Source: Paraflavitalea soli | Lineage (GTDB): Bacteria; Bacteroidota; Bacteroidia; Chitinophagales; Chitinophagaceae | Assembly: GCF_003555545.1 (NCBI RefSeq) | Contig: NZ_CP032157.1 | Coordinates: 8,374,546 to 8,438,545 of the forward strand | DNA: 64,000 nucleotides | Direction of reading: 5' to 3' | Shown: positions 44,431 to 53,342 of the stretch, in pieces | Layout: the number at the start of each line of letters is the position of its first letter | Position numbering within the stretch: position 1 is the stretch's first letter | The notes under the pieces: model-generated | What the model was told of the DNA's origin: nothing | Seen by the model: the letters and a program-made list of their open reading frames with translations, nothing else | The model's database searches: none | Translations under genes and position numbers: made by a program

Positions 44431-47400
44431 ATGAGACCTCTTTTAACAACCGTGTTATTCTTATGCCTCCTTCCCTTTGCAGGGTGGGCGCAGGGCCTGC
44501 TCTCGGGGCGCATTGTAGATTCCGGCAGCCTGAGCCTGCCGGGTGCTACTATCGAGATCAAAACCTTATCCAAAAAAACGGTATCTGATGAAACAGGCCG
44601 CTACAAATTACTGGGTATTCCCAATGGCAGTCACACCGTCACCATATCCTATATCGGCTTTGCCACTATTCAACAAAAGGTCACCATCAGTGATAACAAG
44701 GCCGTAGCACTGGACATCGTGATGGCGCCCGAATCCCGTAACAAGCTACAGGAGGTGGTGATCACCGGTAGCACAGGGTCTGCACTGAAAGCCCTCAACC
44801 AGCAAAAGAACTCCAACCGGATCGTTAATATCATTTCTGCCGACCAGATCGGCCGTTTTCCCGATCCCAATATTGGTGATGCATTGAAGCGCGTGCCCGG
44901 TATCTATGTACAGCTTGACCAGGGAGAAGCTTCCCTGGTAAGCGTACGGGGTACCGATCCTTCCAAAAGCACCATCAACATCAATGGTACCAATATGTCG
45001 GGCACCGGCGATAACCGCTCGGTAGGTATCAACGCCGTGCCTTCCGACATGGTGCAATCCGTAGAAGTGACCAAGGCCATCACGCCCGATATGGATGGTG
45101 ATGCCATTGGCGGGGTGATCAACCTCGTTACAAGAAAAGCGCCTTATAAAAAAATATTATCGTTTACCGGTGGTACTGGTTATTCCTTTATGATCGAAAA
45201 GCCCATGCTCAATGGCAATGTGGTGTTTGGCGACCGCTATGGTAAGAACAAAAAACTGGGTGTAATGGCATCCGCCTCTTACTATCGCCAGTTCCTGGGG
45301 TCCAATATCCACAGCAGCGACTGGAGCGATACCAAATGGGTAGATGGCAACACCTATTTTATGCCCAAGTACCTGAGCATGGAACAAATATACCTGGAGC
45401 GCATCAGGCAGAGCTATACCATCGGGCTGGATTATAAGTTCAATGAGAAACACAGCATCACTGTGACCGGTATCTATAATGATTACCGCGATTGGCGCGA
45501 ACGTTATACGCTGAAAGTAGATGATATTGGTGCGGAATATCCCACCAACTGGAAAAGGGCCAAGGGATATGAAAGAGGCACCACCAAAGGCAATAAAGTA
45601 AAAGATGCCAACAAAGACCTGAAAGACGATGTAACAGGTGAATATTATGTGGACCTCACCAACGACCACCTGCATCCTCAGTTTGATCCTGAACTGGAAA
45701 GGCACGTAAACGGTGGTGTTAACAGCCGCAATGGAGCAGAGATCAGGCAGAAGATCATCAACCTGGGCCTGGAAGGGCAGCATATATTCGGCAAAGTGAA
45801 AATGGAGTGGAAAGGGTCCTTCATGAAGAACCGGGGCGACAATCCCAATGCCAGGAACCTGGAACTGGAAAGCGAAATGGAAAAGACCGTACAGATGGAT
45901 TATACCAATCCCCGCTTTATCAAAGCTGTGGGTGGTACCGGTGTAGACAATGTATTGAAGAACCTGGAAGGCCGGAAAACAAGCAACAGCGATACCGTAG
46001 ATACCTGGTATGCCGACAGCTACAATGGATCGGATAAGATATCTTATACCCGGCAGTACCTGGCGCAACTGGACTTTACTGTTCCTTTATGGGGTGGTAA
46101 GTTTGGCAACTCCCTCAAGTTTGGTGGTAAGTACAGGGGCATGAAAAAAGAAAACAAAACATTGAACAGCACCGTATGGAAACCCGGTATTGATCCGAAA
46201 CGGAAAGCCGAATATGAACAAAAGATTGCCAAAGGCGAGAAAGTAAATGTAGATGATTATATGGACTGGGGCGGCTTTTGGACCGGTTATGGAAATAATA
46301 TGCAGAACGTAAGCAGCCAGATATTCCATAACTCTCGTTATGAGGTAGGCAGTACCGTCACCACAGAATGGGTATCCCACCGCAACGCCAGCTATTATGG
46401 CAGCACCGATGATTTCATCAAACTGAGCGACAAAACAGATGCCATTGCTGCCAATTACCTGGGCGAGGAAGGCATCACCGCCGGTTACTTAATGAGCACA
46501 CAAAACCTCGGTGAAAAGATCACCCTCATCGGTGGTCTGCGGGTGGAACACAGTACCTTGAAATATGAAGGCGGCAATTACAATAAAAGGTTGAATACCC
46601 TGGGGCAGCCCCTTGTATCAAAATCTGATTTCCTGAACCTGATGCCCGCCTTTCATATCCGGTATGCACCCGATGCCAGATCCGTATTCCGCTTTGCTTA
46701 CACACGCACCATCTCCCGTCCATCCTATGGCGATATTGCGCCCCGCATGAACGTAAGCCTGAAAGACAAAACCGTGTCGGAAGGTAATCCCAATCTGAAA
46801 CCCACTTTGTCCAACAACATCGATCTGCTCGGGGAGTACTATACAGGCGGTACTGGCCTTATTTCGGCAGGTGTATATTTCAAGAACATTACCAGCTATA
46901 CCATCTCCAAAAAAGATGAAGTGCGCTTTGCGGATGTGCAGAAGTTTGTCATGACGCCTGATGAATTGGCCGCACAAGGTTCTGATGCAGCCACCTTGTC
47001 CGATTACAAAAAGTATTATGATCCCCTGAAGAACAACAATGAGCTATTGGCCAGAACCAAACCTGCCAATGCAGGCGTAGCCAATTTGCTGGGTCTGGAA
47101 ATTGGTTTCCAGCGCAAGCTCTCCTTTTTGCCAGGTATATTGGGCAATCTCAACGTGTATGCCAACTACACCCACAACTGGATATTTACCAAAAAGGATG
47201 AACCAAAATTGCCCGGAACAGCCAACAGCATCCTGAACCTGTCTGTGGCCTATGAAGTGCCGAGGTTCAATGCGCGTTTATCATTCAACAATACGTCTGA
47301 GTTCTCTACCGTTACCGGCGCATTGCCCGATGGCAAAGGCGATATCTATTATGATAAGGTGTATTACCTCGATGCCAATGCCAATTATTTCATTAATAAA

Positions 47401-47538
47401 AGATGGGTACTTTTTGCCAATGCCAATAACCTGTTGAACCAATCTCAACGCAGGTACATGTGGAAACCTGAGTATACTTATTATTCCTTATATACAGGAA
47501 CGACCGCCCAGATCGGTGTGAAGGTGAATGTGTATTGA
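44431..47538 (+). CDS. TonB-dependent receptor with carboxypeptidase-like domain
   Basis: ATG at 44431 is preferred to GTG at 44344 because it opens directly into a signal peptide (MRPLLTTVLFLCLLPFAGWA). The 1035-residue protein has a CarboxypepD_reg-like domain (SGRIVDSGSLSLPGATIEIK), a plug (QIGRFPDPNIGDALKRVPGI, VSVRGTDPSKSTININGTNM, MDGDAIGGVINLVTRKAP) and a barrel ending in AQIGVKVNVY. It resembles TonB receptors of the Xanthomonas/Caulobacter type rather than SusC, and no SusD follows. With two secreted phosphatases upstream, uptake of a phosphorylated organic compound or a released product is a reasonable guess. Confidence 0.94.
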   Translation: MRPLLTTVLFLCLLPFAGWAQGLLSGRIVDSGSLSLPGATIEIKTLSKKTVSDETGRYKLLGIPNGSHTVTISYIGFATIQQKVTISDNKAVALDIVMAPESRNKLQEVVITGSTGSALKALNQQKNSNRIVNIISADQIGRFPDPNIGDALKRVPGIYVQLDQGEASLVSVRGTDPSKSTININGTNMSGTGDNRSVGINAVPSDMVQSVEVTKAITPDMDGDAIGGVINLVTRKAPYKKILSFTGGTGYSFMIEKPMLNGNVVFGDRYGKNKKLGVMASASYYRQFLGSNIHSSDWSDTKWVDGNTYFMPKYLSMEQIYLERIRQSYTIGLDYKFNEKHSITVTGIYNDYRDWRERYTLKVDDIGAEYPTNWKRAKGYERGTTKGNKVKDANKDLKDDVTGEYYVDLTNDHLHPQFDPELERHVNGGVNSRNGAEIRQKIINLGLEGQHIFGKVKMEWKGSFMKNRGDNPNARNLELESEMEKTVQMDYTNPRFIKAVGGTGVDNVLKNLEGRKTSNSDTVDTWYADSYNGSDKISYTRQYLAQLDFTVPLWGGKFGNSLKFGGKYRGMKKENKTLNSTVWKPGIDPKRKAEYEQKIAKGEKVNVDDYMDWGGFWTGYGNNMQNVSSQIFHNSRYEVGSTVTTEWVSHRNASYYGSTDDFIKLSDKTDAIAANYLGEEGITAGYLMSTQNLGEKITLIGGLRVEHSTLKYEGGNYNKRLNTLGQPLVSKSDFLNLMPAFHIRYAPDARSVFRFAYTRTISRPSYGDIAPRMNVSLKDKTVSEGNPNLKPTLSNNIDLLGEYYTGGTGLISAGVYFKNITSYTISKKDEVRFADVQKFVMTPDELAAQGSDAATLSDYKKYYDPLKNNNELLARTKPANAGVANLLGLEIGFQRKLSFLPGILGNLNVYANYTHNWIFTKKDEPKLPGTANSILNLSVAYEVPRFNARLSFNNTSEFSTVTGALPDGKGDIYYDKVYYLDANANYFINKRWVLFANANNLLNQSQRRYMWKPEYTYYSLYTGTTAQIGVKVNVY

Positions 47539-47557
47539 TTGGAACGTATAATAAAAG

Positions 47558-47596
47558 CGATGGCCCCCGGTTAGCAATGCTGATCGGGGGCCATCG
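47558..47596. terminator. Bidirectional terminator hairpin
   Basis: CGATGGCCCCCG (47558-47569) pairs perfectly with CGGGGGCCATCG (47585-47596) around a 15-base loop. It sits between the convergent receptor gene and the DUF1772 gene, with a modest T-rich stretch after it on the plus strand (TCTTTATAAT). Confidence 0.8.
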
Positions 47597-47608
47597 TCTT
47601 TATAATGA

Positions 47609-48112
47609 TTATTTGCCGCCAAGCAGGCATCCCAGGATCGCCAGGAGCGCACTGATGATATTGGCAATCGTACGGATGCTATGGAGCATATTCCATTTGG
47701 CTTCAAACAGTCCTCTGTGCCGGGCCAGTTCTTCGGCCGAAGAACCTGCAATATTGATTTTGTCAAGCGCATCATTGAGCGGCACATTCCCGCCGATCGT
47801 AACACCGAATGTGCCCACGATGTAAAGGATAGCCGCAGCGAGGAAACACCAAAACAGTGGAGAGGCCTGCCCCTGGTAACTGAACCAGGCGCCGAGCGGC
47901 AGCAAGATTAAGGTGCCCATAAAAGTGGCAAAGAATACAGGATTGAGAATGGCCCTGTTAATAGCTTGCATGGCGCCCAGGTATTCCGCATCCGGCAATC
48001 GACCGAGCGCCGGGTTTACAGAGCAGGAGTAGCCATAAAACAGGCCGGCTATTAAGCCTGTTGAAAGTGTTGATACCAGCAATACGAAGTTGATCATTGT
48101 TTTATTTTTCAT
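47609..48112 (-). CDS. DUF1772 family membrane protein
   Basis: The 167-residue protein has four predicted membrane helices (about 8-27, 56-78, 82-104, 146-164). The family pattern is visible in GLIAGLFYGYSCSVNPALGR, FFATFMGTLILLPLGAW and NVPLNDALDK. DUF1772 includes anthrone-oxygenase-like proteins, but most members are uncharacterised. It is convergent with the receptor gene. The small cytochrome gene lies upstream on the same strand, with a palindromic repeat between them, so co-transcription is uncertain. Confidence 0.88.
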   Translation of the reverse strand: MKNKTMINFVLLVSTLSTGLIAGLFYGYSCSVNPALGRLPDAEYLGAMQAINRAILNPVFFATFMGTLILLPLGAWFSYQGQASPLFWCFLAAAILYIVGTFGVTIGGNVPLNDALDKINIAGSSAEELARHRGLFEAKWNMLHSIRTIANIISALLAILGCLLGGK

Positions 48113-48145
48113 GGTTATGTTGATGTTGTAAAGTTATCAAATGAT

Positions 48146-48208
48146 GTCAGGAGCTTGGCGAAGGGTGGGTCGCCCTCAAAGGGCGGCTCACCCTGATCTA
48201 AAGGAGCT
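48146..48208. repeat. Dispersed palindromic repeat element, copy 2
   Basis: The core 48162-48194 is the same 15-base-pair stem as at 33408 with loop CAA instead of CTA, followed by GATCTAAAGGAGC and preceded by GTCAGGAGC. It lies between two minus-strand genes, directly 3' of the cytochrome gene. Confidence 0.8.
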
Positions 48209-48213
48209 CAAAC

Positions 48214-48528
48214 CTATTTTCTCAATGTCTTCACATACGCCACCACCAATCCCAGTTCCGCACTGTCCATCCTCTTCTCCCAGGCCGGCATGATCTTCCT
48301 GCCCCTGGCAATCGTGGTATAGAGTGCCTCATCCGCCAACTGGCTGGTTTGTAAATTTTTGGCACCAAATAATCCCCGGGTGCCGTCTTTACCGTGGCAT
48401 TGTTTGCAATGCTTTTCAAACAGCTCCTGCCCGGTTTTACCGGGACCAGCTTTTTGCCCGGTAACAATAAATGAAAGGAGTAAGACCGTGATCAAACTTC
48501 CTGTGATGGTGGCTATTAAAGGTTTCAT
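48214..48528 (-). CDS. Small monohaem c-type cytochrome
   Basis: ATG at 48528 is chosen over an upstream start at 48561, because MKPLIATITGSLITVLLLSF is a clean signal or anchor. The 104-residue protein has one haem motif CKQCH and a typical class I cytochrome ending, with axial methionine in GRKIMPAWEKRMDSAEL and AYVKTLRK. It probably carries electrons in the periplasm. A palindromic repeat lies just after its stop. Confidence 0.9.
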   Translation of the reverse strand: MKPLIATITGSLITVLLLSFIVTGQKAGPGKTGQELFEKHCKQCHGKDGTRGLFGAKNLQTSQLADEALYTTIARGRKIMPAWEKRMDSAELGLVVAYVKTLRK

Positions 48529-48591
48529 GGCTTTTATTTGACACAAAACTATAGCGGTCAAAGCGGCAGAAATAGAACAAAACCGACAGCC

Positions 48592-48628
48592 CCAAAAAAA
48601 AGAGACTGCACCAGGTAATGCAGTCTCT
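48592..48628 (-). terminator. Rho-independent terminator of the M14 gene
   Basis: AGAGACTGCA (48601-48610) pairs with TGCAGTCTCT (48619-48628) around an 8-base loop. On the minus strand the stem is followed by a run of T (A run 48593-48600 on the plus strand). It lies 24 bases after the stop of the peptidase gene. Confidence 0.88.
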
Positions 48629-48651
48629 GAAAAGAAAATATACTGGTTCTT

Positions 48652-51453
48652 CTAGTTCGTGGTACCCAATAGCTGATTGAACAGCATTTTGAACGTGCCA
48701 TGCGTTTGCGAGCGGAACGTGATCTCCGGTCCAAAGGCATACAAGGTTCCTTTCCCCACCGTAGCTTCAAAAGCCGTTACACCACCTTCCAGGTAGGCCT
48801 GACCCCAGGCCCAGCCACTGCGCAAAGGTTTGTTGTTGGGAAACCACAACAAGGGCTTCACCGTGCCTTTAGCTACTGCATCAGGCGCCAGGTTGAAAAC
48901 CGGGCTGGCATCAAAATATACATCACAGGCTGCCGGCAAACCATAAGTGGCTTCCTGCGTAGAATCAAGGCTCACCTGCAATACACTGCCGGGAATATAA
49001 TACTTCTCACCGGGCAGCCGCTGCTCTTCACCATTGTTCATTTCTACCAGCGCATTGCGCACAGGCAGTTTAAGATGGTACGCCAGGCTGGTGCTGGAGC
49101 CAATCGTCACAATACGGCCACCGGCTTCAAGAAATCGTTTGAGTTCAGGGATTGATTTGTCAGCCGTGATCCTTCCACGACGTCCCTTGAATTCATCGGG
49201 AATGCTGTCATTTTGTTGGCCGCCGCCAAATCCACCACCACCGCCAAAGCGGCCTCCGCCTTCTGAAGCAAGGCCCGGAATAGCACCACCTACAAATACG
49301 ATCACATCATATTTGGAACGCAGGCTGCCCGAGTCTATCGTTGGCGGATAGATGATATCTGCATTAAAATGATATTGTTCAAAAATATAACGTATCCAGC
49401 CAGATGGCATCGAGCCGCCATAAGTATCCCAGAGCGCAATGCGCAGGCTGTTGACCGGTTTAAGTCCGGCGGGCTTCTTACTCACCGTACCTGCTTCGAT
49501 ACCAAGATCAGTGACACATTTGTCGATCACTGTTTTTGCTTTGGCCGATGCCGGTACAAAGAAAGAGCCTGCTGCAAAACCGGGCGCACCTTCTTTCATA
49601 CGGAATACCTTGCTGCCTGCCTTCAGTAATTCATTAACTGCGAGGAAGGAATTGTTGGCGGCGCTGTTCAACACATAACCCGCAGCTACCTTCGCGGCAG
49701 TTCCTTTGGGTGATTGCAATTCGCCATAAGGCACCCGCTCAAAGGGGCCGTCAAAATCTTCCAGGAACCGGTCAAATTGCACGCCCATCAGGTAAGCGAG
49801 TGTCCAGCCTGCGGCATCATAGGGGGCTACAGGAGGTCCACCGGGATAACGGAAATCATTGGGGTGATCCTGGGGTTCAAACATATCGAGCACATGCGGA
49901 CGGAACGCCTGGTTCGTCTTGACGATATAAGAACCGGCAGGGTATTTTTTGCCTTTCACTGTAAATTCGGCGCTGGCCTTGTGCACCAGTACCCCTGTTT
50001 TTACAAGGGCATTGATGAATCGTACAGCCGTAGGGAAATCAGCTTGATCAGCTGGTAAGATAAAACCACGGGGATCGCGCGTAGCCGGATCTTTCATCAC
50101 AGAGTCATAAAACTTTACTGGCATACCGCCGCCCATTCTGCCACCACCGCCTGCGCCGGGAGCTTCTGCAGTCGTTTGACCACCTCTTGTATTCGTGTTT
50201 TTCTTCTGGTCATTTTGATAAGCCGTATTGATGGCATTGATGCGACGGGGAGAAAGGCCCCAGTAATCCTTGCTGCCGCGGTCAATTGAATTCCTGCCCA
50301 TCTTGTAGATATTGTACAGCAACTCATCGCGGTAGCGGGTGGCATAATTCAATACCGCATAGTTGAGCGATACAGAATAGTCGATCGACTGCCGGAAATA
50401 CCATTTCTGTGGTGTTACCGGAAAGGGAGTAGCCCCATCAGGTATCAGGCGCTGCGGTACCAGCGGTACTTCCGAGGGTGTAGGGCTGCCAATGATCTCA
50501 GTCAGTAAACCTACGATATTGTGAAAATAAGTGGTCGTACGTAAGCCGCCATTGTACCAGGTAGAAAAAGTAGATCCCGTACGTTGCGTGTAGCCGGGCT
50601 TTCCTTCTACATTCAGCCGGTTGATCATGGCCGCGCCTACCGCATCGATGCTCGTCATGAGCAAAGGATCAAAAACATAATTGAATGGATCCCGGTAGGG
50701 AGCCCCTGCTACTACTGAACCCGCAGGACCAGCCTGATGGTGGTTGTACATGATCTGCGGCAGCCATTCAATATATAGCTGGCGGTTGATGTTTTGCGTC
50801 TCCTTCAGGTTGGCCATGAAGAAGTCGCGGTTATTATCGTGACCCGCATATTTTTCATACAGGCGGGGTAATTGATTGAGCGAACGTTTTTCGGGTTTCG
50901 ATTCACGCATGTACCAATTGGACACCAGTTCCTGTCCATCCGGATTGGCATGTACCATCAATATGATCGCATTGTCCAGTATCCGCATCGTCTCCGCGTC
51001 TTTGCGGCTGATAAGCTGGTAAGCTGTTTCGATCAACTGGTGGGCGCCTACGGTTTCTGTAGCGTGCAGGCCGCCATCGATCCAGATCACCGCTTTGCCT
51101 TCCGCTGCCAATGCCCGCGCCTGTTCCTCCGTCATGTCTTCTGCATGCGCCAGCTTTTGCGAAATAGTTTTGTACCGTTCCAGGTTCTTGATGTTGGCAG
51201 GAGAGGATACGATCAGCATCCATTGCGTACGGCCTTCTTCTGTAAGCCCCATATCCACCAGTTTGGTACGGTCCGAAGCAGCCGCCAGCTTTTTGAAGTA
51301 GGCTTCTGTTTGCGTGTACGTGGCCAACTGGTAATTGTCGCCAATATTGAATCCAAAATGTTCTTTGGGCGTGGGAACCGATTGTGCCCTGGTCAGGGCA
51401 GCCGTTAATAGAAAGATCAGTGAAAACGTAAAGCAGCGTTTTGTACAAATCAT
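48652..51453 (-). CDS. Large exported M14 family zinc carboxypeptidase-like protein
   Basis: The 933-residue protein has a signal peptide (to about ALTRAQ, residue 24). The N-terminal 350 residues form an M14 domain: WIDGGLHATETVG gives zinc ligands H130 and E133, MVHANPDGQELVSNWY is the conserved segment after them, and MYNHHQAGP lies at the usual third-ligand region. The C-terminal half includes a Gly-rich stretch (EGGGRFGGGGGFGGGQQN) and a segment ending RSQTHGTFKMLFNQLL that resembles a glutamine-amidotransferase-like fold. The family trims peptides or cell-wall peptides. It is monocistronic, with its own terminator. Confidence 0.9.
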   Translation of the reverse strand: MICTKRCFTFSLIFLLTAALTRAQSVPTPKEHFGFNIGDNYQLATYTQTEAYFKKLAAASDRTKLVDMGLTEEGRTQWMLIVSSPANIKNLERYKTISQKLAHAEDMTEEQARALAAEGKAVIWIDGGLHATETVGAHQLIETAYQLISRKDAETMRILDNAIILMVHANPDGQELVSNWYMRESKPEKRSLNQLPRLYEKYAGHDNNRDFFMANLKETQNINRQLYIEWLPQIMYNHHQAGPAGSVVAGAPYRDPFNYVFDPLLMTSIDAVGAAMINRLNVEGKPGYTQRTGSTFSTWYNGGLRTTTYFHNIVGLLTEIIGSPTPSEVPLVPQRLIPDGATPFPVTPQKWYFRQSIDYSVSLNYAVLNYATRYRDELLYNIYKMGRNSIDRGSKDYWGLSPRRINAINTAYQNDQKKNTNTRGGQTTAEAPGAGGGGRMGGGMPVKFYDSVMKDPATRDPRGFILPADQADFPTAVRFINALVKTGVLVHKASAEFTVKGKKYPAGSYIVKTNQAFRPHVLDMFEPQDHPNDFRYPGGPPVAPYDAAGWTLAYLMGVQFDRFLEDFDGPFERVPYGELQSPKGTAAKVAAGYVLNSAANNSFLAVNELLKAGSKVFRMKEGAPGFAAGSFFVPASAKAKTVIDKCVTDLGIEAGTVSKKPAGLKPVNSLRIALWDTYGGSMPSGWIRYIFEQYHFNADIIYPPTIDSGSLRSKYDVIVFVGGAIPGLASEGGGRFGGGGGFGGGQQNDSIPDEFKGRRGRITADKSIPELKRFLEAGGRIVTIGSSTSLAYHLKLPVRNALVEMNNGEEQRLPGEKYYIPGSVLQVSLDSTQEATYGLPAACDVYFDASPVFNLAPDAVAKGTVKPLLWFPNNKPLRSGWAWGQAYLEGGVTAFEATVGKGTLYAFGPEITFRSQTHGTFKMLFNQLLGTTN

Positions 51454-51679
51454 GGGGTGGTAGAATTTATGAATAATAGTTTTTTCTCATGTACCGTAAA
51501 AAGCAAAGTTCTTGGTTGATGCACCCTGGCAGCCCATCAGACGACTCTTTTACCAGGCGTCTTTTGCTCTGCCGCGGTAAGTTATTAACACTTTTTCAAT
51601 AAAACAGGGTGAAAGGGGGCTTATTGCTTCAGCTATTTTATGACCGGCAATATGTATCTTATCGTCAAATTGGGATCAA
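51454..51679. other. Divergent intergenic spacer
   Basis: The spacer lies between the leftward M14 gene and the rightward lipoprotein gene. No frame, repeat or strong palindrome was seen. Both promoters should be here. Confidence 0.3.
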
Positions 51680-52723
51680 ATGAAGACAACCATTGGCCTG
51701 CTGGGTATGCTATTGTGCCTGTATAGCTGTAAGGAAAAGAAAGACAAAGCAGCCTCCATAAATGATGTTGAAGAGATCGCCATTCCTGCTGGCATGGAGG
51801 GTTTGGATAAGTGGTTTACTGCCTGGGAATTGACGAGTACCCGCAAGTTTGCATTACTGCCCGTGCCGGCGCCCGCTATATTGTTGTACGATGACAAACA
51901 CGTGTATACCATCTCAGCGGTAAGTGCACCGGATAGTGCGGTGCCTTACACAGGGCCAGCATTCTTTGACCAACAATTGCCCTGGAAAAGGGGGCCGCAT
52001 CATGATACACTGACCATCCCCGATGGTAAGAAAGTACCGGTAGGGTTAATGTCTTTTGCCGCAAGCGACTCAAGTGGTCATCCCTTTTTTGTGATGGCTG
52101 CGCCAGGCTTCTGGAAGGCAGCAGGCGTCGAAAGCAAAGAACTGGGCCTGGACAACCTCCTGACTGCCGTATTCCTGCATGAGTTTTCCCATACCCGCCA
52201 GCAAGCCGGCATGGGGGCGATGGTAGATTCAATAGAGAAAACACATTCGTTCAAAGACCCGGAGTTGAGCGATGATATCGTACAACATACATTTCAAAAT
52301 GACAGTAATTATGTTCGTAGCTTCCGGGCTGAAGTAAGCAAGTTTTATGAAGCGGCTTTTGCCGGGGATAAAGAGAAAACAAAACAGCTGACACGGGAAG
52401 CATTGCTGTTGTTGAAGAAACGCCAGTCCACTTACTTCATAAAAGAACATGCCGTATTGAAGCCCCTCGATGATATTTTTCTCACCATGGAGGGGCTGGG
52501 CCAGTTTGCAGGTTTCTATTGGCTGCAGGATCCTTCCGGCGCTAATATCCCTTTTGAAAAGGCCGTGGAAGGCATGCGCCGTAAACGTAACCAGTGGTCC
52601 CAGGAAGAAGGTCTCGCCATGTTCCTGGTCCTCGATAAACTCACCAAACCCAACTGGAGTAATGACCTGTTTGGTGAGCACCCCAAAAACATCATTGCCT
52701 TGCTGGAAGCTGCGGTGCAGTAA
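51680..52723 (+). CDS. Lipoprotein with HExxH motif, unknown family
   Basis: The 347-residue protein has a lipobox ending at C17 (MLLCLYSC), so it should be lipid-anchored. I do not recognise the family. A single HEFSH at 167-171 inside AVFLHEFSHTRQQAG is the gluzincin/minigluzincin-type zinc motif. A nearby FRAEVSKFYEAAF segment might provide the third ligand. The rest is helical with no other named domain. Peptidase activity is an inference from the motif. The gene is convergent with a small secreted-protein gene across a terminator. Confidence 0.72.
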   Translation: MKTTIGLLGMLLCLYSCKEKKDKAASINDVEEIAIPAGMEGLDKWFTAWELTSTRKFALLPVPAPAILLYDDKHVYTISAVSAPDSAVPYTGPAFFDQQLPWKRGPHHDTLTIPDGKKVPVGLMSFAASDSSGHPFFVMAAPGFWKAAGVESKELGLDNLLTAVFLHEFSHTRQQAGMGAMVDSIEKTHSFKDPELSDDIVQHTFQNDSNYVRSFRAEVSKFYEAAFAGDKEKTKQLTREALLLLKKRQSTYFIKEHAVLKPLDDIFLTMEGLGQFAGFYWLQDPSGANIPFEKAVEGMRRKRNQWSQEEGLAMFLVLDKLTKPNWSNDLFGEHPKNIIALLEAAVQ

Positions 52724-52731
52724 CAACAAAA

Positions 52732-52751
52732 AAGCCGGGTTGCCCCGGCTT
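52732..52751. terminator. Bidirectional terminator hairpin
   Basis: AAGCCGGG (52732-52739) pairs with CCCGGCTT (52744-52751) around a 4-base loop. An A run precedes it on the plus strand, so it fits termination of the minus-strand gene best and may serve both convergent genes. Confidence 0.82.
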
Positions 52752-52780
52752 GTATTGATCATCGTCCTTCCAGTCCAATA

Positions 52781-53212
52781 TTAATTTCTGGTGGCAGCAT
52801 CACGTACTTTCTGTACCGCTGGCAACAACAAGGAAACAGAATAGTCCTCACCGCTGCTTAGATCAGTGGGTCTGCAAATACACATACCTACAGACTGATT
52901 GTTGGGAATGGAAAAGCAGGCATCCGGTATCGGAAACTTGCAGGGTGGTTTGGGGGCGCCATTGGTGCCTGGGCGAACAGGCGACAGGCGCGATTCTTTA
53001 CCGGCTGCATCCGTATACACTACATCCGTAAACTTGTCACCCCTTTTCACCAGTTGAATAGTGCCTTTGCCATCCGGAACCTGTATCGTGTTTTTGCCAT
53101 CTTTTATTTTAACCGAAGAGATCATCACGTCACTCATGGTAACACTTTGGGCAAACAAAGAACCTGTGGTGGCCAGTACAAGCATCGAAAGAATTAAACT
53201 TACTTTTTTCAT
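52781..53212 (-). CDS. Small secreted protein with C-terminal Cys motif, unknown
   Basis: The 143-residue protein has a signal peptide (to about GSLFAQ, residue 22). The family is not recognised. The first half is a predicted beta region of alternating charged residues (SSVKIKDGKNTIQVPDGKGT). The second half has four cysteines in PPCKFPIPDACF and GMCICRP, which could form two disulfides in the periplasm. It lies just downstream of the flavin monooxygenase gene on the same strand, separated by 130 bases. Confidence 0.7.
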   Translation of the reverse strand: MKKVSLILSMLVLATTGSLFAQSVTMSDVMISSVKIKDGKNTIQVPDGKGTIQLVKRGDKFTDVVYTDAAGKESRLSPVRPGTNGAPKPPCKFPIPDACFSIPNNQSVGMCICRPTDLSSGEDYSVSLLLPAVQKVRDAATRN

Positions 53213-53342
53213 GATTCAGATTTGAAATGATTATTGTTATTGATTACCATACAAAGATGCGATGAGGTCAGGTGTAAAAGAATGGTCGTTTAATGAATGC
53301 CGTGATTGACTTAACGGATCTTTCTTTTGAATGCCCGTTGTT

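Noticed and set aside
45157-46068. 303-residue open frame on the minus strand
   Set aside because: Antisense to the TonB-dependent receptor gene, with no motif.
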